Shown: positions 15,290-25,790, counted from the stretch's first letter. The stretch: DNA of 64,000 bases from Camellia lanceoleosa (GCA_025200525.1 CM045759.1:3596001-3660000), one strand, 5' to 3'. The notes: a model not told the origin generated them from the sequence alone. Translations and numbers: made by a program.

Positions 15290-15441
15290 ATTTATTACAA
15301 GGGAAAGAAGAAAGAGAAGAGAGTTCATTATCTGGGCTGAAAATGAGGAATTCTTGGGGTTTCTTGGCTGCTCCAAAGCCTAACATTTCAACTAGAATAC
15401 ACAGATTGGTGAAGACTTTCAAAAACTTCTCTCAATTATTT
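15290..15441 (+). pseudogene. Captured exon fragment, possibly the N-terminus of a CRIB-domain (RIC) protein
   Basis: The exon-like segment encodes MRNSWGFLAAPKPNISTRIH and then RLVKTFKNFSQLFG, followed by a GTAAGT donor at about 15442. The KxFKxxSQLF pattern recalls the leader of plant ROP-interactive CRIB proteins upstream of the CRIB motif, but the CRIB motif itself is absent. Identification is tentative. Confidence 0.3.
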
Positions 15442-15770
15442 GGTAAGTGGATTATTAGATAACCAAACTCTCTCATTCTCTTTCTCTTGAACTAATTTAT
15501 AATTTATGAACTTATTGAAGATACAATATTTAAGAGAAAATGTTGGTATTGAAGAGAAAATGTTAGTGAAAAAAAAATATATAAAAATATTTGTTGGTTG
15601 TTGTTTTGCCAAATGTTCTTATGAAGAGAAAATGTTCTTATTCTGCCAAATGTTGGTTGTTGCTTATAACTTTTTTTATTTGGAAATTAATATCAAAGTA
15701 TTTGGTATAAGACACAGATCCAAATTTAAATAAATTAAAAAGTTGGGAGATACCCAAAACGAGTTACACA

Positions 15771-16428
15771 GATTTGCTACCAGTTGCCAAAGTAGAAGCG
15801 ACAGAATGGAATATCATTGGCCGGAACGCTATTGGCTGTCAGCCCTGTCTCACCTGTGATGGCTCCCATGGGAATAGCACAGGCTGCAGCAAAGGAACTT
15901 CTTAATTCGATTTTGGATGCTGTTGTTCGGATATTCGGTGAGATATAATTATATAATACTTTTTGGGTATTCTTTTCCCTTTTGTTGAATTTAAGTTTGA
16001 CCATATAAATGTTCAGAGAACCATGTTATTGTTGGAGAGCTTCTAGAATCAAAATCCTCACAACAAAGTGACATGAACACCCTGATTCTGATGCATCTCA
16101 TGATACTGGAGGCTACAGTATCGGTTTTTCATTGACAGTTTTGCAGGTAGTGTCTGCCATCGTATTTGTCATTAGCTTTCTGGTGCTAATCTAGCGACCA
16201 ATTGAAAATTTTTCATTTTCTGAATTTCAACATTGTCCATTTAATTAAAAATATTGGTTCATAGATTTAGTTCTCATTGAGTCTATATTTTTCTAATTTT
16301 GTATAATAGAGTGAATGCCAACAGCTTGTATGTGAGATTCTGCAGGCAACTCCTGAAGCTGCATCTGCAGATGCTGCTGTACACACAGCTAGACTTGCAA
16401 ACAAGGCTCCTTCCAAAGAAAAGAGGCA
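15771..16428 (+). pseudogene. SEC8: Captured fragment of exocyst subunit SEC8 (three exons)
   Basis: SEC8 is a subunit of the exocyst tethering complex at the plasma membrane. Three exons of the central part of the plant protein are recognisable: 15771-15937 (NGISLAGTLLAVSPVSPVMA, then QAAAKELLNSILDAVVRIF), 16017-16146 (ENHVIVGELLESKSSQQSDM, then GGYSIGFSLTVLQ) and 16310-16428 (SECQQLVCEILQATPEAASA, then DAAVHTARLANKAPSKEKR). Introns of 79 and 163 bases keep GT-AG borders and correct phases. Defects: an in-frame TAG near 15791, a deletion with frameshift near 16080 between MNTP and DSDAS, and loss of both ends of the gene. It cannot encode SEC8. The antisense ORF at 15777-16004 is a shadow. 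Confidence 0.9.
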
Positions 16429-16924
16429 GGAAACTAAATCGGTGGAAATTCAATTTGTATTAAACTGCCCACGTTCAATTTTTCTTAAACTGCCCATAGT
16501 TGACTCAATTTTAACATTTTGGATTGTAATCTGTTAAAATTTTATGTTCCTATTGTCATTTGCTTTATATATAGATTGGTTCTTTATTTGTTTCATTTTT
16601 CATTCTAACGTTTGGATGAGATAAATGGTGTCGTGGAAACAAATCATAATACTTGAGCTTGATAATTATTACATAAAATAATGGTATGGTTAAAACAAAT
16701 GATGCTCTTTTAATAATTTATTTATTTTTATTATTATTGTGAATTAATTTGATTTATGTTGATTTATTATGGTGTTTTGATAATTTATGTTAATTAGAGG
16801 TTAATTTAAATGTCATGTTTCATCTATCTTTTTAGTATTATTTTAGATTGTTTATGGGTCAATTTATAATATATTAAATAGTGTTAGGATTATAATTATA
16901 TTTTAATCTTAATATTATTTACAC

Positions 16925-16952
16925 CGTGCTTTCAGGCATGAGCATACGCTAG
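16925..16952 (+). other. Helitron 3' terminus: hairpin plus CTAG
   Basis: A five-base-pair stem (CGTGC/GCATG with one G-T pair) encloses a six-base loop; eight bases later the element ends in CTAG. The placement fits the Helitron terminator rule. Confidence 0.75.
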
Positions 16953-16963
16953 TATATATATAT

Positions 16964-17387
16964 GGGGTAAATTACACTGTCTTTTTTGTATTTAACTATT
17001 TTCTCAATTTGACTCTTAAAATTTATTTTCTCTTTTTATTTTAAGTTTTTCCTAGTTAAAGTTAATTTTTGTTCAAAATTAGACAAAAAATATCATAATA
17101 ACTGTCATATAACATAAAAAATATATTATTTTATTAGGATTTAAGTTTATATTAGAAATGTGAGTCATATATAATAAAATATTTTTATATCACATAATTG
17201 TCAATGTGTCATTTTCTGTCTAATTTTTAATAAAAATTAATTTTAAAAATAAACTAGAAAAAACTTGAAATGAGAAGGGCCAAAATGGATAAAAATAAAC
17301 AATAAGGATTAAAGTGAAAAAGTGACTAACAATTAATATATACGTAATATGTATGTAAATATAAAAGGAATAAAGTGTAATTTATCC
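16964..17387. mobile_element. GGGTAAATTACAC-type MITE, copy 1
   Basis: It begins GGGGTAAATTACACTGTC and ends AAAGTGTAATTTATCC, inverted relative to each other, inside an AT dinucleotide target. The element abuts the Helitron end. A 36-base direct repeat (AATTAATATATAC..TATGTATGTAAATATA) occurs just inside (17330) and just outside (17402) the right end. Confidence 0.65.
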
Positions 17388-18113
17388 ATATATATATACT
17401 AGCAATTAATATATACCTAATATGTATGTAAATATATAGAATCAAAAAAATAAGAAAACAAATAATTAAAATTTTAAAAATCAATAAAGTGACAATTTTT
17501 AAACTATCATAGATATTTTCGAAATAAAAAACTTGTGACGTGTATACCATTTCCAAACTTTACTTTTTATATATAGGTTATATATATAGGATTTGCCTGA
17601 TATAATGATCAGGTGGATCGACGTCCATCCACCCATTTCTTATCTTGATCAAAGAGTTACATATACCAAGGTTCATGGAACTCGATCCACCCAATGCCAT
17701 CCTCCTCTTGGCTATATTTATCTATACTATTGTATAAAATTCTCGTTTGGCAGGAATTTTTTTTTGGGGTTGGGGGTTAATTTAGTCGCAGAGTATAAAA
17801 TAAGTTAAAAATTAATAAGATAAAAAATTATATTTAAAATCATAATTATTACACTTTTTTTTTTATAAAAATAAAAAAAAAAGTTAAAAAATTTAGCATA
17901 AACAAATTTTTTAATCTAAAAAAGAAAAAAAAAAAGTCAACTAACTTTCTAAACAAAGTTACAGCCCTAGCCATTTGAAATCAACAATGATTCATCACAC
18001 TAAAAACACCACCATTAATAGCACTAATGCATTAAAAAAAAAAAAAAAAAAATACAACTCCAAAACCAAAACATCACATCATTTCTGGCAAAATCCACTG
18101 CCACCTAATTAGT
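17388..18113. other. AT-rich spacer without supported gene
   Basis: It contains CAGGTGGATCGACGTCCATC and CTCGATCCACCCAATGC, a loosely inverted pair near 17610 and 17680, then A/T runs. No gene or named element was recognised. Confidence 0.4.
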
Positions 18114-18135
18114 GGGAGCACTAATTAGTGCTCCC
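18114..18135. repeat. Perfect 22-bp palindrome
   Basis: The 22 bases starting GGGAGCACTAA at 18114 equal their own reverse complement. A partial extra copy of CTAATTAGTG lies just upstream. It sits about 25 bases outside the following inverted-repeat element. Confidence 0.9.
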
Positions 18136-18159
18136 AAACATTTTTCATTTGAAATTTTG

Positions 18160-18620
18160 TCACAGTTACCAAGTTTAAAACAGTTAAATAAAAAGATATG
18201 GGTCCAGCTTGTCCATATTTAAGATCAAGATTGGATTGTCCAATTCAATCCATGGGTCTATTTTTGAGATTCATTTCGATAATCTGAACCGTTCAATATA
18301 TAAAACTCATCGAGTATTATGTTCTTGTAGAAAATTATGTTGATCTGATATCGAAAGCTATTTGATCGGATCAGATTTTTGTCAATCTTTTATTTTTTTA
18401 CCGTTTATTTTTCTAATACAAATCTGATGCAATCAAATAGCCATCTATATCCGATTAATATGATATTTTATGGGGATGTACAACTTGACGGGTTCTACAA
18501 ATTGAACGGTTTAAATTATTGAAAAAAAATCCAAAAAAATGTCTATGAGCTGGACTGGACGGTCCAATCTTGATTGATCTCTTTTATATTTACCTGTTTT
18601 AAACTTGGTAGCTTTTGTGA
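18160..18620. mobile_element. MITE with long terminal inverted repeats
   Basis: Left arm words TTACCAAGTTTAAAACAG and GATCAAGATTGGATTGTCCA reappear as reverse complements at the right (CTGTTTTAAACTTGGTAGC, GGACGGTCCAATCTTGAT). Internal GAACCGTTCAAT and ATTGAACGGTT form a further pair. The arms cover most of the element, so it folds back on itself. No coding capacity. It may be Mutator-like, but no clean target duplication was fixed. Confidence 0.65.
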
Positions 18621-18633
18621 TTGATCCAACTGA

Positions 18634-18837
18634 TCATAATGGAATGGAAAACAAACCACCCAAGTAGAAGAAGAGCAAGACAAGGAAGATGACACCCAAA
18701 AAGAAGCAACATAGGCCAACGCACACATTCTCACCGCCGCTGCCATGACCGTTGTTCTCTGGCCTCACACGCCGATGACGCCGATGACCGGGTCTCCGTG
18801 GTTTGAGAGCCTTGTCTATTCCTTTGTCTCTATTCAT
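18634..18837 (-). CDS. Possible small membrane protein, 67 residues
   Basis: The frame begins MNRDKGIDKALKPRRPGHRR, is basic for about 35 residues, and then carries one strongly hydrophobic segment (about residues 39-64, CVGLCCFFLGVIFLVLLFFY followed by LGGLF), the layout of a single-pass or tail-anchored protein. Upstream on this strand lie a TATA-like ATTCATATAACC near 18900 and a CT-rich leader, both fitting a promoter. The frame is GC-richer than its flanks and ends just short of the MITE at 18620. I do not recognise a named family. It could be a truncated gene whose 3' part was replaced by the MITE. Confidence 0.4.
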   Translation of the reverse strand: MNRDKGIDKALKPRRPGHRRHRRVRPENNGHGSGGENVCVGLCCFFLGVIFLVLLFFYLGGLFSIPL

Positions 18838-19035
18838 TTCTTTCTTATGAGAATCAAAAGAAAAAGAGACAGAAAGGCCTTGTTATGGGTTTGGTTATAT
18901 GAATGGAGATTGGAGAGTTGAGCTAATTGTGTTTATTAACCATATTTGTTAATAATTTTTTTATTTTTCTTTTGTCCTTTTTATTTTGATTTTGATTTTG
19001 ATTTTGAATTTTAAACTTGTGGTCCGTGAGTTTCG

Positions 19036-19485
19036 TAGCAAGATCAGAGCAATTTCGCAGAAGAATGTTTGGTGTTTCTGAGAACGGCAGTGCTGGGGGA
19101 ATACCTCGACAATTCCTTTTTTTTTTTTTTTTGGGCTGTGCTTTTTTATTTTTTATTTTTTTATTTGTTGGGCGTGTTGGTTTGGTGGTTGTTTTTTGTT
19201 TTTGTTTTTGTTTTTGCTTTTTTTTTTTTTTTTTTTTGGAAGGATAGGGTGGACATCCTGCACCAACTTAGTTTGGGTTGGACTGGCTGGGTGATAAAAT
19301 TGACTGATTAGTTATGTTACTGGTTAAAATTTATTAATTTCATATAATTTTATATGAGTCTCTGTTATATTTTTATTCGTAATTGATCAGTCAATTTTAT
19401 TATCTAACAAGTTTAACCGAACTCACTCCCATTATCAAATCACATGGGCTAATTTTTTGACACATCTTTACACATAACCACCATT

Positions 19486-19523
<38 letters not shown>

Positions 19524-20645
19524 AACACCCAAACCAACAAATAAAAAATAAAGAAAACAACACAACCCAACAAAAAAGAAAAGAAAAAAAAAGAAGAAGA
19601 AAAACAACCAAACCAACACAGCCCCCCTCCAAAAAAAAAAAAAGAAGAAGAAGAAAAAAACGAATTCGAGGCATTTGAGCCTCAACTAGGGGTGGGCGCG
19701 GGTCGGTTGCGGCCACGGAACCTCTAATCCGCCATCCGTCCGCCAGATTGGCGGATTGGGAAAATCAATCCGCATCCGTCCGCTAATCCGGCGGATGTGG
19801 ATTGAGCGGTTTGGCGGTTTGACGGATGGATGCGAATCGGTTTGGCGGTTTAAGATTTTATAAATTTTCAACATAATTCAGCTTGTGCACTTCCTCAAAA
19901 AAAAAAGAAAGAAAGTATTACAGTTAATGACTTAAAAAACTATTACAATCACTGTATGTCTCATCCAAAAAAAGAAAGTTTGAAACCTTAGAATATCACA
20001 ATCACTGTATGGCTCATCCACATATTACGATTACAACATGATTCATCCACATAAAGTATTACAATCTGTGGTTCTTAAAATATAATAACAATTCAAACCA
20101 CCAAAATCATGAACAAGACAGTAGTAGAGATTGTATGTCTCTGTATTGTTACATTTATATATATTTTTGAAAACAAAAACCAACCAGCATATATTATATT
20201 TTCTATTTATTGTTTTTACAGTTAAATTTAAAAACCAAAAAATATAGATAAATAATACGTTTATTTTTTTCAATTCAAAAAATATATTCAAGTTGAAAAT
20301 TTTTTTTTTAACAAAATATTTAAACTCTTTTTCAATTGAAAACACAAACAAAATATTTACAAATTGAAAACATAAAGTCTTATAAATTATTAAGGGTGTT
20401 CGCGGTTTGGCGGTTCGGTTGCGGCCAAAGGAATCTCAAATCCGCCATCCGTCCGCCAAATTGGCGGATTGGAGAAAATCAATCCGCAACCGTCCGCTTG
20501 TCATCACGCATCCGTCCAAAATGTGGCGGATCGGTTCGGTTCGGTCGGTTTTGGCGGATCGGTATATCCGCTGCTCACCCCTAGCCTCAACCATTAGAGG
20601 CTCCAAACGTTTCCCTTCTGAGAAATGTCGCTATAATCTTGGTAG
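19036..20645. mobile_element. CACTA-like or foldback element, split by a hAT insertion
   Basis: The left end (GTAGCAAGATCAGAGCAATT, then TCGCAGAAGAATGTTTGG) matches the reverse complement of 20584-20645 (CTACCAAGATTATAGCGACA, then TTTCTCAGAAGG). Inner poly-T/GTTGGTTTGG arms at 19120-19245 match reversed copies at 19480-19650, and ATAAAATTGACTGAT near 19292 has its reverse complement near 19388. The ATTATAGCGACATTT end recalls dicot CACTA termini. The right arm is interrupted by the hAT element at 19687-20583. Poly-T ORFs inside are artefacts. Confidence 0.6.
19687..20583. mobile_element. Non-autonomous hAT element with 8-bp target duplication
   Basis: It starts TAGGGGTGGGC and ends GCTCACCCCTA, short imperfect inverted termini typical of hAT elements. 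It is flanked by exact 8-bp duplications GCCTCAAC at 19679-19686 and 20584-20591. Both subterminal regions (19710-19850 and 20405-20560) are GC-rich and packed with GGCGGAT/ATCCGCC words in the same direct orientation, around an AT-rich core. The repeated motif resembles transposase-binding arrays known for hAT ends. No transposase is encoded. Confidence 0.85.
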
Positions 20646-21005
20646 TTTTTATTTTTTGGTGGTTTTTTGTTACGCCTAGCACTATGTATTTTTGTTAAAA
20701 TTTCAAAAATGTTATGTAAAAATAAAATTGTGTCTTGAATTTTATTTAAAAAATTAGGTGGATGGAGTGTTAGTGAAACGGATCTAAAATTATCCCTATC
20801 AGAATGCGAAAATATGTTTGAAAGTATAAATCTTTATATAATATTTTAAAAATTTTTGAGGGTTGTCACCCTGCTTTGCTAAATCTATCCTTGGGTGGGA
20901 TGTAGGGAAGGCTGGCCCAAGGTAATGTGAGGCCTATGGCGACACCTCTAAGTTGAGGCCTATTGATGGATTCATGCTAAAATTAAAATAAATTAATAAT
21001 TTTTT
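20646..21005. other. Spacer without supported gene
   Basis: Mixed AT-rich sequence with a GC-richer patch near 20870-20970 (GGCTGGCCCAAGG, GAGGCCTATGG) that looks like a transposon end, but no partner end was found. Confidence 0.4.
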
Positions 21006-21179
21006 AGATAAATTACACTTACACTTCTTGATATTTGAATTTAATATATGTCACTCCCTGACGTTTGAAAAATTACACTAACCCTCATGTCATTATAATT
21101 ATTTAGATGGAATTAACGTTGGTATCAAAAAGATATTAAATTCATACACTCTCTTTTTTCTTGTTTTGTTTTACTTTAC

Positions 21180-21217
<38 letters not shown>

Positions 21218-21432
21218 CTTTCTTTCTTTCTTTCTTTTTTTCCTTTGCTTTCTTATTTTTTTTTTCAATATAATTTCTTATGTTTTTTCTACCAAGAGTT
21301 GTTGCCTTTTATATAAGTAAGAGATTTGTAAAATGAGACTATTAACTATAAAAATGAGAATGTAATTTCTATAATGTCAGGAATGGGATGTAATCAGACC
21401 AAACCTTAAGGGGTTTCAATGTAATTTACCCT
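21006..21432. mobile_element. GGGTAAATTACAC-type MITE, copy 2
   Basis: The left end AGATAAATTACACTTACAC pairs with the reverse complement of the right end, AGGGTAAATTACATTGAAAC. The inner left portion (TTGAATTTAATATATGTCAC, TTTGAAAAATTACA) is shared with the fragment at 54995. A T/CTTT microsatellite at about 21187-21241 lies inside. No coding capacity. Confidence 0.6.
21187..21241. repeat. Poly-T / CTTT microsatellite
   Basis: About 31 T are followed by five CTTT units and more T, inside MITE copy 2. Confidence 0.85.
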
Positions 21433-21722
21433 AAATTTTTACATTGACAACCAAACTTGGATCCATAAAAATTAAAAAGTAAAATTATTTTCCCCTAGAT
21501 TATAAACATCACAAGCAAATTAAACTACAAAAGATAGCTAAAAAAAATAATTTTTTTCCTCAGTAGTTAATATTACTAATTAAACCTTTTTTTTAATTAA
21601 TCAGTAGAAGAGTAATTACAAATATGATAAGTATTATATTAAACAGATCACTAGCCCAACAATAACTAAAAAGCCAACAATCACTAAACCCAAACTTGAG
21701 AAAAAATAAACAATTATTACAA
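21433..21722. other. AT-rich flank left of the retrotransposon block
   Basis: No gene or element is recognised. The last five bases before the copia-1 LTR are TACAA, the candidate left target duplication. Confidence 0.4.
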
Positions 21723-21905
21723 TGTTATTCCAGGTAGGTAATCTAAGATAGGGTGAATAGAGTTAGTAAAAATAATTTCACAATATTAAAAATAATAATC
21801 AAAATATTTGAATTTTAACAAATAAAACAACAGAGTAATAATAATTTCTAAATAAATTGTCCAATTAAAATTTAACCCAAATAATAAATAAATAATTATG
21901 CTCAA
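21723..21905 (-). repeat. Copia-1 3' LTR remnant
   Basis: The bases from TGTTATTCCAGGTAGGTAAT on match 52198 onward (TGTTATCCCAGGTTGGTAAC) and stay alignable for about 180 bases up to ATAATTATGCTCAACAA. Sequence then passes straight into pol, so most of this LTR and the polypurine tract are deleted. Confidence 0.75.
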
Positions 21906-22539
21906 CAAACTCATTAAATAGAATTCGACATTCTAAGTTTGCCACGAATAAAATTGAAGTGATCCTCGCTAAGGGATTTTGTGAAAATATCCTCCAATTG
22001 CTTGTCAGTGTTTACAAATTCAATAATAATATACCATTTTTGAACATGATCTCTTAAAAAATGATGTTGAATTTCAAATGTTTTGTTCGTGAATGTTGAA
22101 TTGGATTTTTGCTTAAGTTCATGGCACTAGTGTTATCACATTTAATGGGAATATGCAACATAATTTTACTTTTTGCTAAACAAAGATACTAGTGAGTTAC
22201 CAAGAAAATGATAAGTACCATTGGTGGCTTTTCTATCAAGTTTGCACCCGGCAAAGTCGGGCATTCAAGTAACCAATCATGTCAAAAGCTACACTTCTAG
22301 GATAAAACAAGCCAATTTAGGTATGCCGGCAAGATACCAAAAAATCTGTTTAACAACGGTAAGATGAGATTCTTTTGGACACGATTGATATCATGCACAT
22401 ATGCATACACTAAACATAATATTGGTTCTATTAGCGGTTAAATAAAGAAGTGAGCCGATCATACCTCGATATTTTGTTTGATCAACGAACTTACCATTTT
22501 TATCTTTGTCCAGTTTAATAGATGTGCTCATGGGTGTTC
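21906..22539 (-). pseudogene. Copia-1 pol, RNase H part
   Basis: On the - strand the segment reads GTPMSTSIKLDKDKNGKFVD, then QTKYRGMIGSLLYLTA, the block that follows reverse transcriptase in copia polyproteins. More distal words include NTSAMNLSKNPIQHSRTKHL, the RNase H CDNTSA and SRTKH motifs. Several stops and frameshifts break the frame. It is separated from the upstream half of the same codon block by the solo LTR. Confidence 0.8.
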
Positions 22540-22544
22540 CTACT

Positions 22545-25039
22545 TGTAACAACCCCGACCTATGATTAGCCTATAATCCATGACTAAGAATGCCTAATAA
22601 GTAATTAAGAGGAAATTCTGAGCTAATTGCATGCGTATTGTGTTATTTGTGTTTATATCTGTCTAACGTAGGAATATCTATTTGAATTTTTATTTCGATA
22701 TGCGAATTGAAGACCTCATCGGCATCCGAACACGGAATTGACTCTGTTTATTTGTTAGTTAGAATTTTTAGAATTTTATGGTAGGTTTAATTGGATTTTG
22801 ATTCGGAACCAAATAATTAGAATAAATTAGATTAAATTAAGTTAAGCCAAGCTTAATTAAGTCTACTAATGAAGCCAATATAAGGCTTATACACACACCA
22901 GAGCTTTTCTTGTTCATCATTTCTTGAGGAGAAAAACGTGAGAGAGGGAGAGTTAGAGTAAGAGGATTGAATTCAAGAAAGAAATGAGGAACTGCTAGAG
23001 AATTAAAGGAAAATTGGAGAAATTGAGCAAGAACTCACTAGAATTCAATGAATTGAGAACCTTAGATAAGAAACTCAATCTTTAAGGTTTGTGTTTGACT
23101 CTTTCGTGCATGAATTCAAGAGAATTAAGTAGATTAACATGAGAATTAAGTTAAGATTGGAGAATTATAACTCAATTCCTACATGCATGCATATTTCTTA
23201 GCATTTTGGGTTGTTTTCAAAAGAATTCCCGCATCCATGGTCTTATCTTGGTTTTATTATAAGAATTTAACTTGTTTTTGAGCTAAATATCTCATTTGAT
23301 CATGTTTTGGAAGGTTTGAGTTCATAACAAGTCATGCATGTTATGCTTTCAAAATTACAAGTTTGACTTTGAACAATTCACATACCTTTGGACTTTGATT
23401 TTGTGAAATGATCTTCAATTCATAGTGTTTTACAAGTTTAGACATGTTTTCTCAAGTTTTGGCCCCAAAGGATGTGTTTTGAAGCTTTGAGTTTGAGTTT
23501 GGAAGCTGGGAGTGCAATTTGGAAATTCCAGAATTCGCACTTTTTGCTCGAGCGGTAAAGTCTATGCTCGAGCGAAGAATACGAGCTCCCAGTACTTTTG
23601 CAGAGTTTGAGGGTTGGCTCGAGTGGCAGAATCTGTGCTCTAGCGACCACCCTTATTTTTGATCCTTAGCTTAAGCGACTGAAGTTATGCTCGAGCGTAA
23701 ATGAGAGCTCCCAAAAGTTTTATAAAAATTTTGTAGACCACTCGAGCGTCGGAAGTTGCGCTTGAGCTAAGACCCTGTTTACTTAGTCTTTGGCTCGAGC
23801 GATTATTGAGTGACCGTTGAGCGTAAAAATCATGCAACCAGTACTTTTGTAGACCTTACAGACTGCTCAAGCGACCGAAGTTGCGCTCAAGCGGACTACC
23901 CTGTTTTCAGAAATTTGACTTAGTGTTTCGAGTTACATTTTGGCATCCTCATTGCATTCCTAAGACTTAATTAAGACATAATAAAGAGGATAAGGATTAG
24001 AAACACACCAAAATAGAATAGAAATGAGTTAAGTGTTTTTTGAGCGTGTGTTTCAATATGTATCCGTTATGTGTTTGTATAGGTCACGCGCCGTAGTCCG
24101 TCTGATCTGTCTGCTCTGTTTGTTCTGCCACTGGAGCAATCTGTGATTAATAACTTTGTAAAGCTATGTTTAACTTTAATTATTTTCTGAATGATATGAA
24201 ATGATCTGTTTTTTGAAATGCTATTTTCTGTATAAATGAACGATTGTCCAAATTTCTGAAATGTATTTGTGTCATCTTTAGCATCATGTGATATCTGTTA
24301 TCTACTCTGTTTACGTCTCATGTAATCATAAGTCAACTATATGTCTCATGTGATCATGGGTCAGCTGTTATGGATTTATATGAACGTCTCTATGCACATG
24401 AGCCAACTGTTTACGTCCCATATAAATAGGTAAACTATTCTGTTAGTGCTAATGGATGTACCATGTATGACTATCTGTGAACTCTGAATATGAATATGAA
24501 TTTCTTTCTAAATCTGAATTATGATTACTGGATCTGTTATGGACAACATTCATTAAAACCTTTACTCTGTTATTATTCACTAGGCTCTAACTTACTGTAG
24601 TATTTATGTATGTAAGTGATCAGGCGCGTGATCAGGCCTAAGTTGCTGCCTCGATCAGTTTTGTCAGCCAATTATAGCGCCTCCCGAGGCGGTTCCCAAG
24701 TTAAAGTGTGGTCATGTTCTGTTAACAAGTTTTAAGTTTTTGTTTTCTTCTGTTTGTCTGAACAAATTTTTGTATACTCTGTATATAGGGCTAAGCCCCT
24801 TTTTGACTATAACTAAAATGATGACGTAAGACCAATGTGGATATTAACGTCATAGATATGTATATAAGTTTTATATTTTCTGTCCAATGTATGTCTACAT
24901 AGCTCTATAGATGTTATATGTTATATTTGCTTTTGCTAGCCCATTACTTTTACTTAATCTGTTCAGAGGCCTTTGATAATCCCCGGATTACTGGCCGATT
25001 ACGATGATAAACCTATAGGGGTGGGTTTAGGTAGTGACA
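22545..25039 (+). mobile_element. Solo LTR (2.5 kb) with TSD CTACT
   Basis: The insertion begins TGTAACAACCCCGACC and ends GGTAGTGACA, that is TG..CA, and is flanked by CTACT at 22540-22544 and 25040-25044. Removing it rejoins the copia-1 codons on either side (EKSKVVG/TPMST). No internal region remains. A TATA-like CCAATATAAGGCTTA near 22875 followed by a CT-rich leader suggests + orientation. It carries an unusual array of CTCGAGCG words (see separate entry). The parent family is unknown, probably Ty3/gypsy by LTR size. Confidence 0.85.
23538..23905 (+). repeat. CTCGAGCG palindrome array inside the solo LTR
   Basis: The words GCTCGAGCG, GCTCGAGTGG, GCTCTAGCGA, GCTTAAGCGA, ACTCGAGCGT and GCTCAAGCG appear about a dozen times in roughly 370 bases, often in pairs 25 to 30 bases apart with CCCA.TACTTTTG.AGA between pairs. 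The core CGCTCGAGCG is self-complementary. Variants differ by one base, as expected for an ageing array. Confidence 0.8.
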
Positions 25040-25044
25040 CTACT

Positions 25045-25790
25045 ACCTTTGATTTCTCCGTACCAAACTTTTTAAGTAGTTCCTTTGTGTACTTTGTTTG
25101 GTTGATATAAATTCCTTCCTTAATTTGCTTGATTTGAAGCCCAAGGAAATAATTGAGTTCTTCTATCATGCTCATTTCAAATTCACCTTGCATAACTTTA
25201 GCAAATTCCTTGTACAAAGATTCATTAGTAGCTCCAAATATTATATCATCAACATAAATTTGCACAAGTAAAATATTATGATTTTTAGTCTTGATAAAAA
25301 GAGTAGTGTTTGTCTTTTCTTTTGAAAAATCATTTTCAATCAAAAATTTGCTAAATCTTTCATACCAAGCATGTGGAGCTTGTTTCAAACTCATATAAAG
25401 CCTTGGTAAGTTTGGAAACATGATTTGGAAATTCATGATTCTGAAAACTAGGAGGTTGCTCCATATAGGCTTCTTCATTTATGAACCCATTTAAAAATAT
25501 ACTTTTTACATTCATTTGATAAAGTTTAAAGTCTCTAAAACAAGCAAATGCAAGTAACATGCGAATAGTTTCTTATTTAGCAACAGGAGCAAAAGTTTCA
25601 TTAAAGTCAATACCTTCTTCTTGATTATAACCTTATGCGATAAGTCTAATTTTATTTCTAACAATGGTGCCAGATTCGTCAAGTTTGTTTCTAAAGATCC
25701 ATTTTGTGCCAATAATGGAGTGATCTTTAGGTCTTGGAACTAGATTCCAAACTTTCTTTCTCTCAAATTGGTTGAGCTCTTCATGTATAG
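25045..25790 (-). pseudogene. Copia-1 reverse transcriptase
   Basis: On the - strand the frame at 25478-25045 shows SLKQAPHAWYERFSKFLIEN, then the catalytic YVDDIIFGATN, and FEMSMIEELNYFLGLQI, all classical copia reverse transcriptase blocks. Upstream, MNVKSIFLNGFINEEAYMEQ occurs in another frame, so a frameshift near 25440 separates the two. It is non-functional. The downstream half continues at 22539 beyond the solo LTR. Confidence 0.88.

Larger units (their letters stand above)
13442..16952 (+). mobile_element. Gene-capturing non-autonomous Helitron
   Basis: The left end is A|TCTATATAATAAAGCAGA, typical of plant Helitron 5' ends that start with TC after an A. The right end has a hairpin (CGTGC-tttcag-GCATG, 16925-16940) 8 bases before CTAG (16949-16952), followed by T. 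This fits rolling-circle insertion between A and T without target duplication. No Rep/helicase is encoded. Cargo includes a promoter-like 5' segment, at least one unidentified exon, a possible CRIB-protein exon and three exons of SEC8. The phrase GTCTTCAGAGCCATGGATTC occurs twice inside (near 14688 and 15200), suggesting internal duplication. Confidence 0.75.

Noticed and set aside
15777..16004. 75-codon - strand frame
   Set aside because: Antisense of the SEC8 fragment, whose exons are clearly readable on the + strand.
19468..19716. Phe-rich - strand frames
   Set aside because: Poly-A/poly-T tract in an inverted-repeat element; no true coding signal.
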